Of a stretch of 64,000 bases of DNA, positions 57,226 through 64,000 are shown piece by piece; the first letter of the stretch is position 1; every line of letters starts with the position of its first letter. The position numbers and the translations under genes are program-made. The notes beneath the pieces were generated by a model. It worked only from the letters and a program-made list of their open reading frames with translations. It searched no databases and was not told the DNA's origin. Source of the stretch: Saprospiraceae bacterium (GTDB lineage Bacteria > Bacteroidota > Bacteroidia > Chitinophagales > Saprospiraceae); the NCBI GenBank assembly GCA_027488855.1, contig JAIYAV010000233.1:34375-98374 (forward strand), in the 5' to 3' direction.

Positions 57226-58509
57226 ATGTCCAAAGAAGGGTACAATATCGAAGACAACTCCTTGGAACAAATGGAAGTGAAATACTTGATGGGTAATCCG
57301 CCATCTTGGCTGCACTATTTCGGTATTTCAATCATTGCAGTATTTGTCGCACTAGTATTAATCTTGAGCGCTATTATTCGCTACCCAGATACTGTAATTG
57401 CAAAAATTTTTCTGGTCACACAAAACCCACCCACGAGACTTATTGCCCAGCGGGCGGGTAGAATTGAAAAATTGTTGGTTCAAACCAATGATACGATCGA
57501 AGCAGGGGAGATTTTGGGGGTTTACGAGCATGTCGGAAATTGGAGAGATGTGCTTGAACTGGAGCTGATTGTTCAGGGTTCAATGGAAGATGGAAAGTTC
57601 TTATTATCCCCAAAGAAATTAAATGTTGGGAGCCTCCAGAGTGCCTATTCTATCTTATCCCAAGACATTCAGTCGTATCATTTGCTATTATCGTCCATGG
57701 ATTTAAACCACAACATAAAAAAATTAAACAGCCAAATTCAGGAATTAACAAAGTTAAATGGGAGTTTACAGCAGCAACAATTTTTTTATCAGGATGAATT
57801 AGCCTTGGCAAAAAGGGATTATGAACGCCAATATCAACTCATGCAAAATAAAGTTATTGCTGAAAGAGAACTCGAAAATAGCAAGTCAAAAATTTTACAA
57901 ATGGAGCGCCAAGCTAAGTCCTTAGAAAGCCAGGTTTACACCAACGAACTACAAATTCGCCAAATTGAATATCAAATTGATAATTTAAGCCAAACAAAGG
58001 TGCTTGACTTAGAAAATCGAAGAATACAGATAAGGGAAAGTATGGCCAAATTGCTAAGCGAAATTGAAGCTTGGCGAAAGAATAATTTGATTATTGCGCC
58101 AAATTCTGGCAGAGTATCAACTCAAAAAATTTGGTCTGATGACCAAAATATTTCCGTTGGCGAAGAAATCCTTGGGATTCTCCCAATTCAAAAATCCAAG
58201 ATAATTGGCAAGGCGCTGATCTCCATTGCACTTTCTGGAAAAGTAGCCTCAGGAATGAAAGTTTTAATTAAATTAGACAATTATCCTTACCGAGAATTTG
58301 GAATGCTTGAGGGAAAAGTAAGTAAAATTGCATTATTACCTCAAAATGAATCCTATGCCCTGGATGTTGAGATTCCAAACGGCTTAGTCACAACCTATGG
58401 GAAAAAGGTTATCTTTAAACAAGAGATGCAAGGCTCCGCAAAAATAATTACAGAAAACCGGAGTATCCTTGAACGTATATTTGAGCGACTTTTGGCTCGA
58501 TTTCAATAG
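57226..58509 (+). CDS. HlyD-family periplasmic adaptor
   Basis: Single N-terminal TM; RAGRIEKLLVQTNDTIEAGEILGVYE lipoyl-like motif; long coiled coil; IIAPNSGRVSTQKIWSDDQNISVGEEILGILP. Confidence 0.93.
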   Translation: MSKEGYNIEDNSLEQMEVKYLMGNPPSWLHYFGISIIAVFVALVLILSAIIRYPDTVIAKIFLVTQNPPTRLIAQRAGRIEKLLVQTNDTIEAGEILGVYEHVGNWRDVLELELIVQGSMEDGKFLLSPKKLNVGSLQSAYSILSQDIQSYHLLLSSMDLNHNIKKLNSQIQELTKLNGSLQQQQFFYQDELALAKRDYERQYQLMQNKVIAERELENSKSKILQMERQAKSLESQVYTNELQIRQIEYQIDNLSQTKVLDLENRRIQIRESMAKLLSEIEAWRKNNLIIAPNSGRVSTQKIWSDDQNISVGEEILGILPIQKSKIIGKALISIALSGKVASGMKVLIKLDNYPYREFGMLEGKVSKIALLPQNESYALDVEIPNGLVTTYGKKVIFKQEMQGSAKIITENRSILERIFERLLARFQ

Positions 58510-58535
58510 CCATACGGTGGTATTAAAACAAAAAA

Positions 58536-58562
58536 GCCACCTGGCGCACTCCGCCAGGTGGT
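58536..58562 (+). terminator. Stem-loop terminator downstream of the HlyD gene
   Basis: gccacctggcg cactc cgccaggtggtc. Confidence 0.7.
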
Positions 58563-58608
58563 CCCATTTTCGCACACTGATTATTGCCATGATAAATATA
58601 TCGTAGGG

Positions 58609-58707
58609 AAGTTGAGGAGTTGAGAGGTTGAGAGGTTTAGGCTACCGCGAGTTTGTCAACATCGCTCGCGGTAGCCTTAACTCCTCAACTCCTCAACCTC
58701 TTCAACT
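58609..58707. repeat. Long inverted repeat (about 43-nt arms) between convergent genes
   Basis: aagttgaggagttgagaggttgagaggtttaggctaccgcgag / ctcgcggtagccttaactcctcaactcctcaacctcttcaact. Confidence 0.85.
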
Positions 58708-59311
58708 AAAAGCGGATCCCCGCGCTCAAAGTCAGCACATTGTTCCGGCCAGTCGTATTCGCAAAGTAGTCGGACATACCAATTTCGTAATTCAGGTCCA
58801 CGGTTAGGATGCTGACGTCCATGCCCAAGCCGACGTTGGCACCCCAGGTAAAGGTTTTGAGATCATCCTTGCTGAAAGGGATGCCTGCTTTTTCATTCAC
58901 CGCAAGGATCATCGTTGGCGTTACCCCACCTTTCAGGTACAGGTTGAGCAATTGTTTTTTGCCCGTGATGTCGAAGCCGATGTTTACAGGGGCTTTTAAG
59001 GCCTGGATGGTCGTTTCATCCTTAAAGTTAACCTGGGTATCGGTATCAATGTCGTTCACCAAACGAGCCGTATAGTTGTTGAAATGTAAACCAGGGTTGA
59101 GGAATAATTTTTTGCCACCGACTCGAAAATCCACCCCGGCGTTCCAGCCTACTTTGGCTGCGGCCTGCAAATCGCCCAGATTGCCATCTACTGCAGATAG
59201 GTTTACACCCACTTTAGGGTTGATGATGGTTTTATTCTTTTGGGCTTGGGCGTTATAGCTTGAAAAAGTCACCAGCGTCAGGACAGCTACTATTGCTTGC
59301 AAAGTTCTCAT
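58706..59311 (-). CDS. Porin-family outer membrane beta-barrel protein
   Basis: Signal peptide; NPKVGVNLSAVDGNLGDLQAAAKVGWNAGVDFRVGGKKLFLNPGLHF...VLTLSAGIRF terminal strand. Confidence 0.8.
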   Translation of the reverse strand: MRTLQAIVAVLTLVTFSSYNAQAQKNKTIINPKVGVNLSAVDGNLGDLQAAAKVGWNAGVDFRVGGKKLFLNPGLHFNNYTARLVNDIDTDTQVNFKDETTIQALKAPVNIGFDITGKKQLLNLYLKGGVTPTMILAVNEKAGIPFSKDDLKTFTWGANVGLGMDVSILTVDLNYEIGMSDYFANTTGRNNVLTLSAGIRF

Positions 59312-59432
59312 TGTTTTCGTTGTTTTTTGGTTTTGAAATCGAATATGCTCCTAGAACGTTTGAGGGATTTTATTTTAGCATTCCCGCATGCCACTTAAAC
59401 ATAATTTTAATGTTTCCTTCAGAAAACCTTAA

Positions 59433-59519
59433 CGAATGACGAGTTATTCGAATGACGAATGACGAATTTTTGGAGCGTTGCCCTTATCGTCATTCGTCAT
59501 TCGAAAAATTCGTCATTCA
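59433..59519. repeat. Long intergenic inverted repeat built from gaatgacga units
   Basis: cgaatgacgagttattcgaatgacgaatgacga / tcgtcattcgtcattcgaaaaattcgtcattc. Confidence 0.85.
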
Positions 59520-60362
59520 CTAAGGGCAAGTTGTCAGCCGTGGTCCTTTGAAAGGATACATCCTGCTGATGAAACTCTTGTCTTCAGGGGAAAGCAGGTA
59601 ATTCCAGCGTACTTCAAATCCATCCAAGGTCAATTGTTTGGGGACAGAATAATGCATAATGGAAAGCGGATCATAACGACAGAACTGGGTTTGTGTGCTG
59701 CTGTATTTGCGGAACAAATTCTGATCCACATCCTGCCGACTCCAATCCTGGGTTTGGGCATAATAGGCATAAACCTTCTCTACATCCCACTGGATATTTT
59801 GCAGCGGGTTCTGGTGCTCGTGAATCAAACCCAGGGCATGGCCAAACTCGTGGAGCGTAGTGCGCCGGATTTCATAATCAGGCGTCCGGTCGGTAAACCA
59901 GCCAAAATTCATCGTTTTGGACAAAGAATCCAGGTACAAGGCATCCCGTCCCATGTACGACCAGGAACCTTCGCGGGGGCTCAGGCCGATGCGGATTTCC
60001 GCTTTGCCCTGGCGTACAAATTGCAGGCGAACATTGGCGTACAATTCCCATTCCCGTGCTGCTTTTTCGATGCGCAGGCGGAGCGTATTGCTCAAACTAT
60101 CCATGAATTTTACGCGAATCACTTGCCCTACGTTCCACAATTTAGTGCGGAGAGCTGCCGTGCGCAGGTGGGCATCACCTTCCAGGTTTTTTTCAACACA
60201 GCTATGAACGATGGAAGGATCGACATTGTCTTCCGCTAGTGTTTGTTCCAGCAAATCGCTGATGTCCTGATCAGGGTCGGGCATGATTTCACAACTTAAG
60301 GCTCCCAATCCAAGAAGCAGGGTACATATCCAGAGGTAGTGCGCAGCAATTTGCTTTTTCAT
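59520..60362 (-). CDS. M12-type (astacin/matrixin-like) zinc metalloprotease lipoprotein
   Basis: TTLHEFGHALGLIHEHQNP (HExxHxxGxxH); SIMHYSV Met-turn; LGALSCEIMPD lipobox. Confidence 0.88.
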   Translation of the reverse strand: MKKQIAAHYLWICTLLLGLGALSCEIMPDPDQDISDLLEQTLAEDNVDPSIVHSCVEKNLEGDAHLRTAALRTKLWNVGQVIRVKFMDSLSNTLRLRIEKAAREWELYANVRLQFVRQGKAEIRIGLSPREGSWSYMGRDALYLDSLSKTMNFGWFTDRTPDYEIRRTTLHEFGHALGLIHEHQNPLQNIQWDVEKVYAYYAQTQDWSRQDVDQNLFRKYSSTQTQFCRYDPLSIMHYSVPKQLTLDGFEVRWNYLLSPEDKSFISRMYPFKGPRLTTCP

Positions 60363-60550
60363 GGTGATGGTATTGATGGATGAACGAACTCGATTGATTG
60401 ATGCATCAAAGTTCGATCAATCCAGTGCGCCAAACATCACCGCAAAACGGGAGGGGGGAAATATCCTCAGAAATGAGGAGGAAATAACATGAGTACAAAA
60501 CCCCAAAAACTGACTTATACCCATACCATTAACCCTCAAAACAAAAACCT

Positions 60551-61795
60551 ATGCGCCAAATCCTTACACTCTTGATCGCCCTATTCTCCCTCAGCCTCCA
60601 GGCCCAAAAAGACTGCTCCATCCAGCCTTCCAGCCACACGCCTCTCATCGATTTACAAGGCCAAAACTATCGAGGTTACCTCGGCGGCCTGTACGCCAAT
60701 GGCAAAAACGAACGCCCTGCTGCCCAACTCCGCACGATCCAGCAGCAAATCGCCCAGGTAAAACCCCTGAATCTCCTGGGACAAAGTGATGTCAAGGGAA
60801 AAATCGTGATGATCGGAGTAGGTGCCTCCAACCCCCGCACTGAATTTGAACGCTTCAAACAAAAAGCGCTGGCTTTTGCGGGCCTCAATCCCAATTTGGT
60901 GCTGATCAACACCTGCATCGGCGGCCAGGGGGTACAAAAAATGAACGATGCCGCCGACAATTATTGGCAAAGTGCTACCAATACCCTAAAAAGCAGCGGC
61001 CTGAGCGACAAGCAGGTACAACTCGCCTGGGTGGAAACCGACAATACCCAAACTGGTGACACCCTTTTCCCCTGCGCACCCCTGCAACTGATGGAGGATT
61101 ACCGCCTACTCCTGGAAGTCCTGCACGACAAATACCCCAATCTGAAAGTGGTGTATTTTTCAGCTCGGGCTTTTTCCGGCTATGCCACTCCAGTGCCGGG
61201 TGGGGTAGGGAAGGGGCTACTTTTTCCCCGGGATTATTACTCGGGTTGGGCGATCAAATGGTTGATCGACAATGCGGATCAACAAAAGCCAGGCTACATT
61301 ACCACGGGCACACAATCCAATATTCCCCACGTCACCTGGGGTTCTTACCACTGGAGCAATGCCAGTTTGCCGCGCAGTGATGGCTTTAAACTGGATTGCC
61401 AGAGCGATGTGGGTGAGGATGGCCTGCACCTGACCAGCCTGGGAGAAGATAAAATTGGGCAGTTGATGTTTGACTATTTTCAAAAAGACCCCACGGCGCA
61501 GGCCTGGTTTTTGAAATCAACTACCACGCCGACCTTTTCGATTACAAGTGCATTGCCCTACATTCAGATTTACCCCAATCCTGTTGCGGAATCCTTACAC
61601 TTGCGCTTGGCGCAGCCACTATCGGAAGTCACTCTGACCTTGCGCAACTTGCAAGGCATCAGCGTATGGCAAAAACAGGGAGACTTGAGCACTGAAAATG
61701 AAATCAGTGATTTGCCGAACCTGCCTGCTGGGATTTACCTGCTGGAATGCCGTTGGGAGCAGGAGCGGCGGGTGCTTAAGGTGGTGAAAGGCTAA
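60551..61795 (+). CDS. Secreted SGNH-like protein with T9SS type A sorting domain
   Basis: Signal peptide; KIVMIGVGASNPRTEFERF...DGLHLTSLGEDKIGQLMFDYF; C-term IQIYPNPVAESLHLRLAQPLSEVTLTLRNLQGISVWQKQ...LPAGIYLLECRWEQERRVLKVVKG. Confidence 0.75.
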   Translation: MRQILTLLIALFSLSLQAQKDCSIQPSSHTPLIDLQGQNYRGYLGGLYANGKNERPAAQLRTIQQQIAQVKPLNLLGQSDVKGKIVMIGVGASNPRTEFERFKQKALAFAGLNPNLVLINTCIGGQGVQKMNDAADNYWQSATNTLKSSGLSDKQVQLAWVETDNTQTGDTLFPCAPLQLMEDYRLLLEVLHDKYPNLKVVYFSARAFSGYATPVPGGVGKGLLFPRDYYSGWAIKWLIDNADQQKPGYITTGTQSNIPHVTWGSYHWSNASLPRSDGFKLDCQSDVGEDGLHLTSLGEDKIGQLMFDYFQKDPTAQAWFLKSTTTPTFSITSALPYIQIYPNPVAESLHLRLAQPLSEVTLTLRNLQGISVWQKQGDLSTENEISDLPNLPAGIYLLECRWEQERRVLKVVKG

Positions 61796-62202
61796 TCCGC
61801 TACCACCGTCAAGCCTAAAGATCCCCACTTGACTCCCTGAGCACCCCCTTCACAATCCAGGCGGATGTTGTCAAAAATCAGGCGGTCGCCTACTTTGGCC
61901 ATACTGATCAGCTGTTGAGTACCCGCGTTTATTTGCGCGCCAGGATTATTGTAGCCTATCGAATCCTGTTTTTTTCGTAGCAAAAAAAAATTAAAACCCC
62001 GCACCTGACAGCCTGTTTGGTATTTGAAGCCTGGTGCGGACTGGTCCAATACTTTTAACTTTTGTAAGGCGGAAAAAGTGATGTCCGCTTCGACGGTAGC
62101 GACAGGCAAGGTGAGTCTGCTGTAATTCACGGCTGGGAATATCAGGAAAATGAAGCCCAGGCAAAGCATGGAATGACGGAGTAGTTGGAGTGGGTTGAGC
62201 AT
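61792..62202 (-). CDS. Secreted single-domain protein homologous to the C-terminal domain of the upstream M56/GldM-like protein
   Basis: GCQVRGFNFFLLRKKQDSIGYNNPGAQINAGTQQLISMAKVGDRLIFDNIRLDCEGG...LTVVAD versus CEILGFNCILIPREKDPIQLSNPGGAFLPKALDLIQAINVNDQIIFDNIRAKCPGDEKG...FKVVAD. Confidence 0.75.
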   Translation of the reverse strand: MLNPLQLLRHSMLCLGFIFLIFPAVNYSRLTLPVATVEADITFSALQKLKVLDQSAPGFKYQTGCQVRGFNFFLLRKKQDSIGYNNPGAQINAGTQQLISMAKVGDRLIFDNIRLDCEGGAQGVKWGSLGLTVVAD

Positions 62203-62295
62203 TGTTGTGGGTTTTTCCAGGATAATGCGGAAAGTGGAGATTGGTTACAGCAGCTGCCTTTTGTTGGAGCTGCTGTAACCATCTGTATAAAGCGG

Positions 62296-64000
62296 CTATT
62301 CCTTTTTCTCTGGGTCGGCGACGACTTTGAAAGTCATGTTATTGATTTTGCGGCCTTTTTCATCTCCCGGGCATTTGGCCCGAATGTTGTCAAAAATGAT
62401 CTGGTCATTTACATTAATGGCCTGAATCAAATCAAGCGCCTTAGGAAGAAAGGCTCCGCCTGGGTTTGACAACTGTATTGGATCTTTTTCTCGGGGAATT
62501 AAGATACAGTTGAATCCCAAGATTTCACACTTGACATTAGCATAATCGTTGGAATATGCTGGGGGAAGCTTAGGTTCAATTCCTTTGCTCGACCGAATTG
62601 TGGATACGGGGATACTTCCACCAATGTAATCCACGCCACTCAAGGTAGCCACAGGATCAGGGAGTATTGCCAGAAACTCAACATCCCAATAGTAATCAGG
62701 CGTTGTAACCCTAATGACCATCTTGCCCGTTTGCTTGGCGTAAGTTTTGAACTGCCCCTTGCCCAAGTTTTCAAAAAAGAGATTTGCACTGCTTAGTTTG
62801 ATTTGTTCTGCTAGAACTCCTGAAACGGTGACGCTGATGGTGTTCTCACCCAAAAAAAGAGTTTTGTCGCGCAGCGTGATTATTTTTAACTCGGGTTGGC
62901 TGGGTTGCGCAGGTGGGGTGTCCACTGCAGCGGGATCAGGAATCGGCTTCACCCTAAACTCCACCTCCTGCCGATAATTCGGCGCCTCCACCAGGATTGT
63001 AGCCCTACCTGGCCTAACTGCTCTGACAATGTACTTCCCCTTTCCGGTTGCCGTCAACCGAACATCCCGGCTACTCACCTGCATCTGATCGGCAGGGACA
63101 CCTGAAATAGCCACACTAATGGGATTGTCCACGCCCATGTACAACACATTCATGCGGTCGGCAGCTACGCTGAGCACGGCATCGTTGTTGCTTTGGGGCA
63201 GGCTGTCAATAGTGCTGGTAGTTTTGCTTGGAGGAGGATTTTCTACAACTGTTATAGGGGAAATTGTTTCTGAATCTTTCACCAAGGGTTTGGTCGTCGT
63301 CTTTGTCGCTGCGGTTTTGGGTTTTTCTGGCAATACAAAAGTGGGCTTAACTTTGGATGCAGGTGTTTTCTTTTCAGCTTGCGCGACCGGAGCGAAAAGC
63401 CCCAAGGCAAGAAGCAACAAGGGCATCAACAAAACAGCACTGCTCCAGTGCTGGGTAAAAAGCTGAGGCTTGGTAGCAGTGGGGCCAGCTAGAATCTGGC
63501 GTACCCGCGTTGCAAAATGAGAAGCATGATTTTGAGCTTGCATAACCAAGGGGATATTTTGATGGTGATGTAATCGTTGTAAGTGCAGGAGCGCCTCGGC
63601 GTACACGAGTTGGTTGCAACCAGAAAGCAGAACCGCTTCGTCACAAGCTTCTTCGCGCAGTTCCTGGATGCGGCGGCTGAGTACCCAAATCAAAGGGTGA
63701 TAAAAAAAGAAGATTTGTAAAAGGGCCAGCAAAAGATTGACCAAAAAGTCGGCCCGCCGAATGTGGATCAACTCGTGGCGGATCAAAGCCTCCAACAAGG
63801 CAGGCGGCGTTTGGCAAAGCAAGGCCGCAGGCAGGATGACTACCGGGAAAAGATGTCCAAAAGTAAGCGGTGAATTCAGGGTGGAACTGCTGTAAAAGCC
63901 GATTTTTTGGCGCAAACCCAGACTCGTTTTCACTTGTTCAATCAGTTGCAAAACACGGGGGTCAACTATGCTGCTGCTTTTTCGCCGCAGCACAGTCAAG
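62296..64000 (-). CDS. M56 (BlaR1-type) metallopeptidase fused to GldM-like C-terminal repeats; 5' end beyond window
   Basis: LIRHELIHIRRADFLVNLLLALLQIFFFYHPLIWVLSRRIQELREEACDEAVL; then MNVLYMGVDNPISVAISGVPADQMQVSSRDVRLTATGKGKYIVRAVRPGRATILVEAP GldM-like repeats. Confidence 0.85.
   Translation of the reverse strand, partial: LTVLRRKSSSIVDPRVLQLIEQVKTSLGLRQKIGFYSSSTLNSPLTFGHLFPVVILPAALLCQTPPALLEALIRHELIHIRRADFLVNLLLALLQIFFFYHPLIWVLSRRIQELREEACDEAVLLSGCNQLVYAEALLHLQRLHHHQNIPLVMQAQNHASHFATRVRQILAGPTATKPQLFTQHWSSAVLLMPLLLLALGLFAPVAQAEKKTPASKVKPTFVLPEKPKTAATKTTTKPLVKDSETISPITVVENPPPSKTTSTIDSLPQSNNDAVLSVAADRMNVLYMGVDNPISVAISGVPADQMQVSSRDVRLTATGKGKYIVRAVRPGRATILVEAPNYRQEVEFRVKPIPDPAAVDTPPAQPSQPELKIITLRDKTLFLGENTISVTVSGVLAEQIKLSSANLFFENLGKGQFKTYAKQTGKMVIRVTTPDYYWDVEFLAILPDPVATLSGVDYIGGSIPVSTIRSSKGIEPKLPPAYSNDYANVKCEILGFNCILIPREKDPIQLSNPGGAFLPKALDLIQAINVNDQIIFDNIRAKCPGDEKGRKINNMTFKVVADPEKKE

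Noticed and set aside
1-64000. CRISPR array, tRNA or rRNA genes
   Set aside because: No regularly spaced direct repeats and no tRNA/rRNA-like sequence recognised by eye; absence is not proven without tRNAscan/Infernal.

Overview
Chromosomal window from a Bacteroidota bacterium, probably Saprospiraceae-like (SusC/SusD proteins, T9SS C-terminal sorting domains, GldM-like repeats, TAnnTTTG promoter motifs). Most of it is ordinary metabolism and envelope genes: ClpP, an ECF sigma factor, LytS/LytTR signalling, purH, coaX, aspartate kinase, mgsA, rplU/rpmA and TonB-dependent receptors. The accessory highlight is about 46.5-58.5 kb, a compact class I lanthipeptide-type (RiPP) cluster. It has two paralogous precursors with a near-identical GG leader and unusually long, Cys/Thr-rich cores, a full-length LanB dehydratase, a LanC cyclase, a C39-peptidase ABC exporter, an HlyD adaptor, a DUF6734-like protein with a DxD-like motif (possible glycosyltransferase), and an uncharacterised 465-aa protein that may be a degenerate LanC. 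A decayed transposase lies between the two precursors. Other notable items: L27 fused to a helix-hairpin-helix tail, an ABC substrate-binding-like domain fused to OmpA, a serine hydrolase/D-aminoacylase fusion, an M56 peptidase fused to GldM-like repeats with a nearby stand-alone copy of its C-terminal domain, and several families of long intergenic inverted repeats. All family names were assigned by eye from motifs. No database search was run.
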